This document shows positions 27,447 through 37,581 of a stretch of DNA of 61,600 nucleotides, one piece after another. Every line of letters starts with the position of its first letter. Positions within the stretch are counted from its first letter, which is position 1. Source of the stretch: Propionibacteriaceae bacterium (GTDB lineage Bacteria; Actinomycetota; Actinomycetes; Propionibacteriales; Propionibacteriaceae). A program made the translations under genes and the position numbers. The DNA lies in assembly GCA_030537675.1 (NCBI GenBank), contig JAUNVL010000004.1, forward strand, positions 3,010 through 64,609, given 5' to 3'. The notes beneath the pieces were generated by a model. It saw only the letters and a list, made by a program, of their open reading frames with translations, searched no databases and was not told where the DNA came from.

Positions 27447-28355
27447 TCAGATCAAATCCTTCATCGCCTGACCAATCGTGAAGTACTGGAAGTCGTATCC
27501 CGCTTTCTCTACCTTGTCCGAGGAGACATTGAACGAGTCGGTCACCACGACCGCCCGCTCACCCATGACAGCATGGAGAAGAAACTTTGGCGCGCGGAGC
27601 GTAACAGCCGTCCGTCCCATCTGCGCAGTGATTGCCTGGTTCAACTCTCGCTGACTCACCGGGTTCGGAGCCACTGCGTTGAACACGCCCTGCACGCTCG
27701 CATCCTCTGCCTCAAACATGATCATCCTGCACAGGTCATCCACGTGAATCCAGGAATACATCTGCGAGCCATTTCCGAACACCGGGCTCAGACGCATGCC
27801 GATCGGGCCCATGATCGCCTCCAGCACGCCACCGCTGCGCGACAGGACCAAGCCGATCCGGTTGATGGCCACACGCACGCCCATCTCGGTCCATGACGTC
27901 GCGGCAGCTTCCCATCCGGCACACAACTGGCCCATGAAACCCTCGTCGGCGTCATCCTCCTCGTGGAGCACCCGGCGCTGGTTGGGCTCGTAATATCCTT
28001 GCGCCGACGACGAGATCAGCGTCGAGACAGTGTGGGATGAACCAAGGAGATGACGTTTCAGCAGATTGAGCGTCTCGATCCGGCTCTCCCCCAATTCCTT
28101 CTTGCGTGCCTCGGACCAGCGACCTTCCGCGATGTGCGCGCCAGCGAGGTGGACGATGACATCCACACCGGCGAGGGCGTCAGGATCAACGTAATCCTGA
28201 GCGAGATTCCACACGAAGCTCTCAACGTGACCACCGGAGGTTCTCGAGCGGGACAGGTGTTTCACCCCGTGCCCCTCGGCCAACAACAACTCCGTCAACC
28301 GCCGCCCCACCAGTCCGGTGCCGCCGGTGATCAGAAACGTTTTCGCTGGACGCAT
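27447..28355 (-). CDS. TIGR01777 family NAD(P)-binding epimerase
   Basis: A 302-residue short-chain-dehydrogenase-like protein with the nucleotide motif TGGTGLVGRRL, the family segment HLAGAHIAEGRWSEARK (near residues 70-85), SSSAQGYY and SWIHVDDL, and a C-terminal DUF1731-like stretch. The family (SulA/SDR39U1-like) is widespread but its substrate is unknown. AAGGAA lies before the ATG. Transcribed alone, at the edge of the accessory patch. Confidence 0.88.
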   Translation of the reverse strand: MRPAKTFLITGGTGLVGRRLTELLLAEGHGVKHLSRSRTSGGHVESFVWNLAQDYVDPDALAGVDVIVHLAGAHIAEGRWSEARKKELGESRIETLNLLKRHLLGSSHTVSTLISSSAQGYYEPNQRRVLHEEDDADEGFMGQLCAGWEAAATSWTEMGVRVAINRIGLVLSRSGGVLEAIMGPIGMRLSPVFGNGSQMYSWIHVDDLCRMIMFEAEDASVQGVFNAVAPNPVSQRELNQAITAQMGRTAVTLRAPKFLLHAVMGERAVVVTDSFNVSSDKVEKAGYDFQYFTIGQAMKDLI

Positions 28356-28425
28356 GAGTGTGATTCCTTGATGGGTGTGAGGCGGTGGACCCTGCAGTTC
28401 ATCTGTAGTTCTTGGACGAATCTAG

Positions 28426-28602
28426 CGTGCACCCACAATCCACCACCTGCGGCGCGGCATCCACGACGAGGGAGAGTGGGTGTTCAACAACATCGTTCTG
28501 TTCTCGTCTCGGTCCACCGCGGTCACCGAGTTTCCGGACTGGATCGTCAGATGCGCGTCGGCAGCGCCGTCACGTACTCCATTGCGGTCACTGACTGGTT
28601 AA
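28426..28602 (+). pseudogene. possible decayed coding fragment
   Basis: One frame is open for about 58 codons after a stop codon and reads like protein (HDEGEWVFNNIVLF then TAVTEFPDWIVRC), with no start codon or ribosome-binding site. It ends at TAA 28600-28602. No family is recognised, and chance openness in GC-rich DNA is quite possible. Confidence 0.25.
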
Positions 28603-28696
28603 GGGAAGTGACCAAGAGGAATCAATGCTGGGCCGCTCAAAATTTACTAAATAAAATATTCTTCCGGACCCGCCCCACCCCGCTGGCAACACCGAA

Positions 28697-28750
28697 AAGG
28701 CTCCCGCGAAGTGAGCGTCCGATACCCGGCCGCTACCCTGCGGGAGCCTT
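28697..28750 (-). terminator. terminator hairpin for the orphan gene
   Basis: An 11-bp stem, AAGGCTCCCGC (28697-28707) with its complement at 28740-28750, encloses a 32-base loop. It lies 23 bases downstream of the stop of the minus-strand orphan gene. Confidence 0.5.
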
Positions 28751-28772
28751 GTCGTTGTAGGTGTACATCTCA

Positions 28773-29183
28773 TCAATCGACCATGATGCACTTGAGAATG
28801 TTGGAGTTGGATCCGCCTTCTTCCGACCAGCAGGCGTATCCACTTCCCAGCGTCTCGTAGGGGCCGTAGAGGAACCTCTTCGTCCCAGACAGTGCAATGG
28901 TGTGGCGGCTTGCGTCATATGTGAGCGCATGCGCCCAATCCGTGCCCTGCAGACCCCATCCGCCGTAGCCACGCTCCGCGAGCCCGAGGAAGCGGTCGTT
29001 TGGCTCCGTATCCTTCGCGAGGTACAGCGAGGTGTCCTTCTGACGCCACTGGACCCACGCGCCCTCTTCCTTGTTCATGGTAAGAATTGCGTAGTTCCGA
29101 AGGGTTGCCAGATAGCCCTTCAACTCTCCCGTGTCGATGTTGTGGCATTCCAATTTCTTATAACCAGCGGGCGCGGTTCCCAT
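28773..29183 (-). CDS. orphan cytoplasmic protein of unknown function in A+T-richer patch
   Basis: A 136-residue protein with no signal peptide or membrane segment. It is rich in Gly, Trp, Tyr and Thr, with five Trp in WVQWRQKD, GGWGLQG, TDWAH and ACWSEE, and recurring short strand-turn patterns. This suggests a compact all-beta domain, possibly ligand- or sugar-binding, but I do not recognise a family. Codon use is visibly less GC-biased than in neighbouring genes, pointing to acquisition by transfer. It stands alone with its own near-consensus promoter and terminator. AAGGGA lies 7 bases before the ATG. Confidence 0.65.
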   Translation of the reverse strand: MGTAPAGYKKLECHNIDTGELKGYLATLRNYAILTMNKEEGAWVQWRQKDTSLYLAKDTEPNDRFLGLAERGYGGWGLQGTDWAHALTYDASRHTIALSGTKRFLYGPYETLGSGYACWSEEGGSNSNILKCIMVD

Positions 29184-29258
29184 GATTCTTTCCCTTCCGA
29201 GATGTGGAAGATCTACCGGGAGGCCTCTCGGCTTTGGCTCCCACGCGATGGACCTCTA

Positions 29259-29286
29259 AATATACGCTCGAGACAATCTCTGTCAA
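29259..29286 (-). promoter_or_regulatory. near-consensus sigma-70-type promoter for the orphan gene
   Basis: On the minus strand TTGACA (29281-29286) and TATATT (29259-29264) are separated by 16 bases, predicting a transcript start near 29252 and a leader of about 70 bases. The spacer contains GAGA-TTG-TCTC, a short inverted repeat that could bind a regulator. This is the best promoter match I see in the window. Confidence 0.65.
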
Positions 29287-29411
29287 GACTTTCGGCGAGC
29301 TCCATCGAATTCGTTTCCAAGCGGCTTTCGAGTTGCAGTATCGCGTCTGGTTCCTACGATTAGTAGTAGTTCGACTCCGTCGCGATTCAGCATCATTTCG
29401 ATGTCGTCAGG

Positions 29412-29633
29412 CTAGAAGAGGCTGAGTGCTGCGGGTTCCGTCATCGCCAGGAAGAACATCCGGGCCAGGAAGAACACGGCGACCGCCAGCAGCAGGGCGA
29501 TGACGGGCACCAGGACGCGCTGCCACTTCTTGAGGCGTGTACTGGGGACTTTCTGGGGCCCCCAGTCGCCGATGCGTGGCTGGGCGCGCATGGGGTTCTT
29601 GCCATTGAGGTTCAGATCGGAGAACACGCGCAC
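29412..29633 (-). CDS. small single-helix membrane protein
   Basis: A 73-residue protein with a polar N-terminus, an RLKKWQRV positive patch, then one hydrophobic helix (VLVPVIALLLAVAVFFLARM). GTG 29633 is chosen because TAGACT (29641-29646) ends exactly 7 bases upstream, the leaderless spacing seen repeatedly in this window; ATG 29591 is the alternative (59 residues). Unknown function; it follows the MetE-like gene on the same strand. Confidence 0.55.
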   Translation of the reverse strand: MRVFSDLNLNGKNPMRAQPRIGDWGPQKVPSTRLKKWQRVLVPVIALLLAVAVFFLARMFFLAMTEPAALSLF

Positions 29634-29677
29634 GAAGCCGAGTCTAGCGACCCGCAAGGACTCCTCCGGTGAGCTTC

Positions 29678-30658
29678 TCAGCGCTCCAACTGCTCGTCGA
29701 CAAGTTCGCCGGAGTGCCGCAGCTGCTCCAACTGGGGCATGATGTCCTGCTGCCGCCATCCGGCGAGGCCGCAGGAGGTTCCCAGCACCACGTTGCTGCG
29801 CAGGACATCAGGGTCGAGACCCATGGGGCGCAGGAACGTCAACAGACGCGTCACCAGCTCGTCGGCAGACTGCACCTGCACGCGGGAGCTGTCGACGAGA
29901 CCGGCCACCAGCGATCGCCCATCGGCGAGCCACTGGCCCACGACGTCGCGCGAGCGCCCCGATTCGAACTGGCCGAGATCCAGCGACACCGCATTGAAAT
30001 CCGCGCTTCGCGCCAGCCCCATCCACTCGCCCGCTGCGCAACAGTGCAGAATGGCGCTGGCGTCCAGAGCCGTGAACATTGCGAGCGAACCGGTCAGCTC
30101 CGGTGCGTGGACACGTCGATGTCGGGAAAATCCGCTGGCTGTGGGAACACGGCCCTCCGCGACGTCCACCACCATGGGTTCGTCGATCTGGACACGCAGG
30201 GTGGCATGGGGCAGGCGCGCAGCGAGGTCAGCGAGCAGGATGTCCACACCATCCACCAGTGCCTGTGCGAGTTCGCGTCGGGCGCCGTGATCGGCCAGTA
30301 GTCGGTCCCCGGTGGGCCTCTCCACGGAGGCGGCCAGCGTCCACGGTCCTGCGACAGCCACTTTGAGGACCCCGCGGAAGTCCTGGAGGAGCTCGGACAC
30401 GTCATCGAGGTCGAAGCTCCACTGCGAAGTGGCGCGGCGATGGTCTGCGCCCGATCCGCTCGTGAGGCGCCAGCCCGCGGGCTGGAGGTCGAAGTCCAGG
30501 CCCCGGATGAGGCCGAGTGCGCGTCCCACCATGTGGGAGCCGACACCGCGATCGGGGAGTTCCGGCAGCGGTGTGATCTCCGGCAGGGCTTCGGTCATGG
30601 CGCCGAGCGCCCCGCGGAAGTCCGTCCCGGGTAGCGACCCGGCGGCAGTGACCCTCAT
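29678..30658 (-). CDS. cobalamin-independent methionine synthase-like protein (MetE C-terminal domain family)
   Basis: A 326-residue protein resembling only the catalytic C-terminal barrel of MetE. AAGSLPGTDF at the start, VQIDEPMVVDV in the middle, LHCCAAGEW and LGTSCGLAGW correspond to the conserved barrel motifs with zinc-type His/Cys residues. Full MetE is about twice as long, so this belongs to the short actinobacterial group encoded beside mnmA, whose methyl donor is uncertain. The ATG overlaps the mnmA stop by one base (TGATG). Confidence 0.75.
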   Translation of the reverse strand: MRVTAAGSLPGTDFRGALGAMTEALPEITPLPELPDRGVGSHMVGRALGLIRGLDFDLQPAGWRLTSGSGADHRRATSQWSFDLDDVSELLQDFRGVLKVAVAGPWTLAASVERPTGDRLLADHGARRELAQALVDGVDILLADLAARLPHATLRVQIDEPMVVDVAEGRVPTASGFSRHRRVHAPELTGSLAMFTALDASAILHCCAAGEWMGLARSADFNAVSLDLGQFESGRSRDVVGQWLADGRSLVAGLVDSSRVQVQSADELVTRLLTFLRPMGLDPDVLRSNVVLGTSCGLAGWRQQDIMPQLEQLRHSGELVDEQLER

Positions 30659-31728
30659 CAGCGGGCGTCGTCGATGGTGGCGGAACCCACCACACGGTCG
30701 CCGTCGAAGACCACGACGCTCTGGCCGGGGGCGACGCCGGAAGCGTCGTCATCCAACTCCACCAAGAGTTCGCCGTTGGCAAGGGAGATGGTGGCGTCCA
30801 TGGGGGTGCCGTGCGCGCGGTACTGCGCCTTGCCCCGCCACGGACCTTCGATGGGGCCCTGCGTCCAGGTGGGACGGATGCCACGCATGACGCGCACCCG
30901 CAGGTCCTCCCTGCCACCCACGACGACCGTGTTGTTGACCGGTTCGATGCGCAGGACGTAGCGCGGCTCACCATTGGGAGCTGGAATTTTGAGGTCGAGC
31001 CCCTTGCGCTGGCCCACGGTGAAGTTGTGGCTGCCGTGGTGCATCCCCAGCGTCACGCCCTCGGCGTTGACGATGTCGCCCGGCTCCTCCCCCAGGTAGC
31101 GGGACAGGAAGCCCTGGGTGTCGCCGTCGGGGATGAAGCAGATGTCATGGCTGTCCGGCTTCTTCGCCACGGCCAGCCCCAATCGTTCCGCCTCGGCTCG
31201 CACCTCGGTCTTGGGAGTTTCGGCCAGTGGGAACAGCGAGTGCCTCAGCTGCTTCTGCGACAGCACGCCCAGCACGTAGGACTGGTCCTTCTCGGGGTCA
31301 ACGGCGCGGTGCAGTTCAGTGCCGTCCTCACCCTCGACGAGGCGCGCGTAGTGCCCGGTGGCCACGGCATCGAACCCGAGTGCCAGGCCACGCTCCAGCA
31401 CTGCTGCGAACTTGATCTTCTCGTTGCACTTGAGGCAGGGGTTCGGGGTGCGACCGGCGCGATATTCCTCCACGAAGTCATCCACCACCTGCTCCTGGAA
31501 CTCCGCTGCGAAATCCCACACGTAGAACGGGATGTCCAGCACGTCAGCGGCCCGACGCGCGTCGTGGGAGTCCTCCAGCGAGCAACACCCGCGGGCACCC
31601 GTGCGGTAGCTCTGCGGGTTTTTCGACAACGCCAGGTGCACACCCGTCACCTCGTGCCCGGCGGCCACCATGCGTGCAGCCGCCACCGCAGAATCAACTC
31701 CGCCGCTCATGGCTGCCAGTACCCGCAC
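30658..31728 (-). CDS. mnmA: tRNA 2-thiouridylase
   Basis: A 356-residue enzyme that thiolates U34 of Lys, Glu and Gln tRNAs using sulfur from a cysteine desulfurase. The PP-loop MSGGVDSAV, the catalytic Cys in [12 protein letters not shown], the second Cys in [10 protein letters not shown], and VGQRKGL are intact. Start GTG 31728 is preferred because GGGAG lies 7 bases before it; a GTG at 31734 is too close to the same site. It follows the desulfurase gene after a short gap, a functional pairing. Confidence 0.95.
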   Translation of the reverse strand: MRVLAAMSGGVDSAVAAARMVAAGHEVTGVHLALSKNPQSYRTGARGCCSLEDSHDARRAADVLDIPFYVWDFAAEFQEQVVDDFVEEYRAGRTPNPCLKCNEKIKFAAVLERGLALGFDAVATGHYARLVEGEDGTELHRAVDPEKDQSYVLGVLSQKQLRHSLFPLAETPKTEVRAEAERLGLAVAKKPDSHDICFIPDGDTQGFLSRYLGEEPGDIVNAEGVTLGMHHGSHNFTVGQRKGLDLKIPAPNGEPRYVLRIEPVNNTVVVGGREDLRVRVMRGIRPTWTQGPIEGPWRGKAQYRAHGTPMDATISLANGELLVELDDDASGVAPGQSVVVFDGDRVVGSATIDDAR

Positions 31729-31807
31729 GTCCACACTCCCTTGACTTAAAAATCCTCGAAGCGATGCTACCTGTCCCCCACCGCGCTGAACGATTCCTCG
31801 ATCTCGG

Positions 31808-32932
31808 CTAGAAGGCGTTGCGGGCCTGACGCACGGCGAGCGGCAGAACTTCCAGGAATCTGTCGACGTCCGCGTCCGTGGTGCTGTGCCCCGTGGAGAA
31901 CCTGAGGGTGGCGGCCGCCTCGTCGGGGGTGCGGCCCATGGCCAGCAGCACCTCGCTGGGCTGGTGGACCCCCGCCCGGCACGCCGAACCCACGGAGGCG
32001 AAGACACCCCGCTGGTCGAGGAGGAACAGCACATCGTTGGCGCGCACGCCCCTGAACGTGACGTTGGTGATGTGGGGGGCGCTCTCCGCCAGATCACTGT
32101 TGACGTCCCCGTCCAGTTCCCTGCTGGCGGCCGTGATCTGCGCCTGCATCGCTGACAGTCTGGCGCTCTCCTCCGCCAGCCCGGCGGTCGCCTCGTGAGC
32201 TGCTGCGGCGAATGATGCTGCGAGCGCGACGGCGCCCGTGCCGGACCGGATGTCCCGTTCCTGCCCGCCACCCAACCCCACCATGGACGGAGCCACGGAA
32301 CGCCGCACGAGGAGTGCACCGATCCCGACGGGGCCACCAGCCTTGTGCGCTGACAAGGTCATCATGTCCAGGCCGCTGCTGCGGAAGTCGATGGGGACGT
32401 GCCCGAGCGCCTGCACAGCGTCGGTGTGCAGCCATGCTCCCCGCGCCCGTGCTGCACGGCGAATGTCCTCCATCGGCTGGCAGATCCCCGTCTCGTTGTT
32501 GACCGCCATGATCGACACCACCCCGACGTCGGCATCGATCGCCGTGACTGCCGCCCCGACGTCGACGATCCCCTCCCGCGTCACCGGCAGCACTTCAGCG
32601 CCGCGCCCGGTCATGCCCAGCACTGCAGGGTGCTCGATGGCGGACACCAGGCAACGGACACGTCCCTCAGCCTGCCTGGCCGCCATGCCGCCGATGAGGG
32701 CGATGCTGTCGGCCTCGGAACCACCCGAGGTGAACACGACTTCGCTGGGGCTGGCCCCCACGGCCGAGGCCAGCATCTCCCGCGCCTCCTCCAGGGCACG
32801 CCGTGCCTGCTGACCTGCGACGTGGAGTGCTGAAGGATTGCCCACCACCGACAGATGACGGGTCAACGCCGCCATCGCCGAGGCCCTCATGGGCGAGGAG
32901 GCAGCGTGGTCAAGATAGGTGGCAAGACGCAT
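31808..32932 (-). CDS. cysteine desulfurase (NifS/IscS family)
   Basis: A 374-residue PLP enzyme supplying sulfur, here most likely to MnmA encoded next to it. LDHAASSPM at the start, [24 protein letters not shown] and the PLP lysine motif [12 protein letters not shown] are visible. The sulfur-carrying Cys is probably in [13 protein letters not shown], near the C-terminus. Start ATG 32932 with a GGGGGG run 4 bases upstream; the open frame above it is not coding. Confidence 0.92.
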   Translation of the reverse strand: MRLATYLDHAASSPMRASAMAALTRHLSVVGNPSALHVAGQQARRALEEAREMLASAVGASPSEVVFTSGGSEADSIALIGGMAARQAEGRVRCLVSAIEHPAVLGMTGRGAEVLPVTREGIVDVGAAVTAIDADVGVVSIMAVNNETGICQPMEDIRRAARARGAWLHTDAVQALGHVPIDFRSSGLDMMTLSAHKAGGPVGIGALLVRRSVAPSMVGLGGGQERDIRSGTGAVALAASFAAAAHEATAGLAEESARLSAMQAQITAASRELDGDVNSDLAESAPHITNVTFRGVRANDVLFLLDQRGVFASVGSACRAGVHQPSEVLLAMGRTPDEAAATLRFSTGHSTTDADVDRFLEVLPLAVRQARNAF

Positions 32933-33004
32933 GGTTCCCCCCACGCTAGCGCCACGCCGCTCGACGGGCAGTTCCGTCGTAAAAATGGCATACTGGATTG
33001 GTTG

Positions 33005-33017
33005 TGCAAACGCTTTC
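33005..33017 (+). promoter_or_regulatory. LacI-type/CRE-like site before glgX
   Basis: TGCAAACGCTTTC resembles LacI-family operators with a central CG and lies about 23 bases before the glgX ATG. Such sites often govern maltodextrin and glycogen genes in actinobacteria. The match is partial. Confidence 0.3.
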
Positions 33018-33039
33018 CCGATCACCTGAGGTAACCCCC

Positions 33040-35199
<2,160 letters not shown>

Positions 35200-35204
35200 G
35201 CACC

Positions 35205-36701
35205 ATGGACCAGCCTGAGGAGGACACACGGCCGAGCACAACCGCAGCCAGCCTCATCACCCCCGGTGAGCTGGCGACCACGCTGCGTGTGCTCGACCTG
35301 CTCAGCGACGCAGACCAGGAGGACCCTGACGTCGTTGCCGTTCGCCATGCCACCTCCAGCATGTTCAAGTCCTTCAAGAAGACGCGGCGCAGGACCAAGC
35401 GTGCCCGCATCGCGGATGCGGACAGGGCCGTCATCGCGGCCACGGCGACGGGTGCGCCCACGCGCATCGACGACGAGACGTCCGGCCACGAACTCTCCAG
35501 CGCCACCGACGCACCCATCGCGGGCGAACTCCTGGTGGCCCGTGCCTGCTACATCTGCAAGGAACCCCACACCCAGGTGGATGCCTTCTACCACCAGCTC
35601 TGTCCGCCGTGCGCAGCGCTCAACCACGCCAAGCGCAATGCCCGTACCGACCTGACCGGCAAACGTGCCCTGCTCACCGGTGGCCGCTCCAAAATCGGCA
35701 TGTACATCGCGCTGCGACTGCTGCGCGACGGCGCGCACACCACCATCACCACCCGCTTCCCCCGGGACGCAGTGCGGCGGTTCTCCGCCATGCCGGACTC
35801 CGAGGACTGGCTGCACCGCCTACGCGTCGTCGGCATCGACCTTCGCGACCCGGCCAAGGTCATCGGTCTGGCCGACGAGGTCGCCGCACAGGGCCCACTC
35901 GACATCCTCATCAACAACGCGACGCAGACCGTGCGCCGCTCGCCCGGCGCCTATTCGGCGCTGGTGGAGGCCGAACTAACCTCCTTGCCCGACGGTGATC
36001 TGCCCGAAATCGTGAGCTTTGGACACACGAGTGACCAGCACCCGCTCGCGCTGGCGGCCTCGGTGACAGGTCACCCCATCCTGGCGGCCGCTGCAGGCGC
36101 CGGGACGCTCACTGCCGACGACCTCACCGCCCTGGCCATGGCACCGGGGTCGAGCTCACTGGCACGACTCGCTGCTGGCACCGCCATCGACGCCGGTGGA
36201 CTGTTGCCCGACCTCCACCACGCCAACAGCTGGACCGACAAGGTGCAGGACGTCGACGCGTTGGAAATGCTCGAGGTGCAGTTGTGCAACACCACGGCGC
36301 CGTTCTTGCTCATCAGCCGTCTGCGGGCCTCGATGGCAGCCGCGCCGTCAGGCCGCAGCTACGTGGTGAACGTCTCCGCCATGGAGGGCGTGTTCGGGCG
36401 GGGCTACAAGGGGCCGGGACATCCGCACACCAACATGGCGAAGGCGGCCGTGAACATGCTCACCCGCACGAGCGCCCGCGAGATGACCGACGACGGCATC
36501 TACATGACGAGCGTCGACACCGGCTGGATCACCGATGAGCGCCCGCACCCCACCAAGGTGCGCCTGGCGCAGGAGGGGTTCCACGCACCGCTGGACCTCG
36601 TGGATGGCGCCGCCCGCGTGTACGACCCCATCGTGCGCGGTGAAGCCGGTGAGGAACTCTTCGGGGTCTTCCTCAAGGACTACAAGCCCTCCAGCTGGTA
36701 G
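35205..36701 (+). CDS. SDR-fold oxidoreductase with N-terminal CxxC zinc-type motif and altered active site
   Basis: A 498-residue protein, twice the normal SDR length. The first 145 residues are polar and carry CYIC (C115, C118) and CPPC (C133, C136), which looks like a four-Cys zinc site. From 150 a Rossmann domain begins with TGGRSKIG (158-165), NNATQ follows, and S391 is in the NVSAMEG position. The catalytic YxxxK is replaced by T409-NMA-K413 (HTNMAKAAV), although a Tyr lies a few residues earlier in GYKGPG. It may be a non-classical reductase or a binding protein; the substrate is unknown. It starts 5 bases after glgX and is probably co-transcribed. Confidence 0.8.
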   Translation: MDQPEEDTRPSTTAASLITPGELATTLRVLDLLSDADQEDPDVVAVRHATSSMFKSFKKTRRRTKRARIADADRAVIAATATGAPTRIDDETSGHELSSATDAPIAGELLVARACYICKEPHTQVDAFYHQLCPPCAALNHAKRNARTDLTGKRALLTGGRSKIGMYIALRLLRDGAHTTITTRFPRDAVRRFSAMPDSEDWLHRLRVVGIDLRDPAKVIGLADEVAAQGPLDILINNATQTVRRSPGAYSALVEAELTSLPDGDLPEIVSFGHTSDQHPLALAASVTGHPILAAAAGAGTLTADDLTALAMAPGSSSLARLAAGTAIDAGGLLPDLHHANSWTDKVQDVDALEMLEVQLCNTTAPFLLISRLRASMAAAPSGRSYVVNVSAMEGVFGRGYKGPGHPHTNMAKAAVNMLTRTSAREMTDDGIYMTSVDTGWITDERPHPTKVRLAQEGFHAPLDLVDGAARVYDPIVRGEAGEELFGVFLKDYKPSSW

Positions 36702-36750
36702 CCGCCGGTAAGCCGCCTCTGGCATGGGGCCGCGCTCCGCATGAGCCCTG

Positions 36751-37539
36751 TCACGAGCCTCTCGGCCAGTCCCTGGGAGCGTCCGCGCCACCCTCGACGA
36801 CGTCCTCACTCTCGCCCGCGGCATCTGTCCAGCTGTCGTTGGGCCGGTAGCCAAGTTCCAGCATCGTGTTGGTGAGGTCCCAACGGCGGTTGGGATTGTC
36901 CGAGATGGCGTAGTACAGCCCGAAGGTGACGTCGGCCTCGATGGCGCGGCGAAACACCTGCTCGGCGTCGTCGTCGCTCAGCCACATGGCGTGCAGCACG
37001 TCCTGCTCCACTTCCATGGGATCCGACGCGTACCAGCCGATGCGGAGCGAGATGAAGTCGATGCCGTGCTCGTCGTGGTAGAAGCGGCCGAGTGCCTCGC
37101 CGAAGATCTTGGACACACCGTAGAGGGAGTCACCGCGCGGCAGATGGTGTGGGTAGACGGGCCACTCGCCCAGCCGGTCGTACATGCCCATCGCGTGGTT
37201 GGACGACGCGAACACGAACCGTCGGACACCCGCCTGCCGTGAAGCCTCCAGCACGTTGCGGAAACCGATGATGTTGGCCTCCAGCACGTCCTCCCACGTT
37301 GAGGTGGGCGACGCCGAACCAGCCAGGTGCAACACGGTGTCGACGCCCTCCATCAGGGCAAGCACGTCGTCGAAGTCGCTCAGGTCCGCCTTGCGGAGCT
37401 CTCGTTCCTCCACCTCGGTGCGGGGCGTCCTCCCCTGCAGCACGAGATCATAGGAATCGGCCAGCCGCTCCTCGAGCAGCTGGCCGATTCCGCCTGTTGC
37501 CCCTGTGAGGAGCACCTTGCGTCGTTGTGGGGCAGTCAT
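36751..37539 (-). CDS. NAD-dependent epimerase/dehydratase, uronate-dehydrogenase-like
   Basis: A 262-residue extended-SDR protein with TGATGGIGQLL at the start, LHLAGSASPTSTWEDVLEANIIG, the active-site run FASSNHAMGMY, and SLYGVSKIFGEALGR (Tyr and Lys of YxxxK). These fit uronate dehydrogenases (hexuronate to aldarolactone) and related NAD-dependent glucose-6-phosphate dehydrogenases in length and motifs. If it is a uronate dehydrogenase it could act on glucuronate released from PL8 products, but the two genes are 22 kb apart. Start ATG 37539 gives the normal family length. Confidence 0.75.
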   Translation of the reverse strand: MTAPQRRKVLLTGATGGIGQLLEERLADSYDLVLQGRTPRTEVEERELRKADLSDFDDVLALMEGVDTVLHLAGSASPTSTWEDVLEANIIGFRNVLEASRQAGVRRFVFASSNHAMGMYDRLGEWPVYPHHLPRGDSLYGVSKIFGEALGRFYHDEHGIDFISLRIGWYASDPMEVEQDVLHAMWLSDDDAEQVFRRAIEADVTFGLYYAISDNPNRRWDLTNTMLELGYRPNDSWTDAAGESEDVVEGGADAPRDWPRGS

Positions 37540-37581
37540 GCCCCCATGATTGACCCCGTCCGGGGGCGGGGTCAACGGGTA

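Larger units (their letters stand above)
28356..28772. other. 417-base stretch without an intact gene
   Basis: The stretch contains a possible gene remnant (28426-28602), a very A+T-rich run (28639-28663, almost only A and T, in otherwise GC-rich DNA) and the terminator of the orphan gene. No tRNA, attachment site or insertion-sequence ends were recognised. Confidence 0.5.

Noticed and set aside
28050..28760. 236-codon plus-strand frame across the 28 kb intergenic stretch
   Set aside because: Half of it is antisense to the TIGR01777 gene and the remainder crosses the A+T-rich run and a terminator; no start signal.
31735..32337. N-terminal extension of MnmA
   Set aside because: Lies inside the cysteine desulfurase gene and has shadow-frame composition; GTG 31728 has a well-placed ribosome-binding site.
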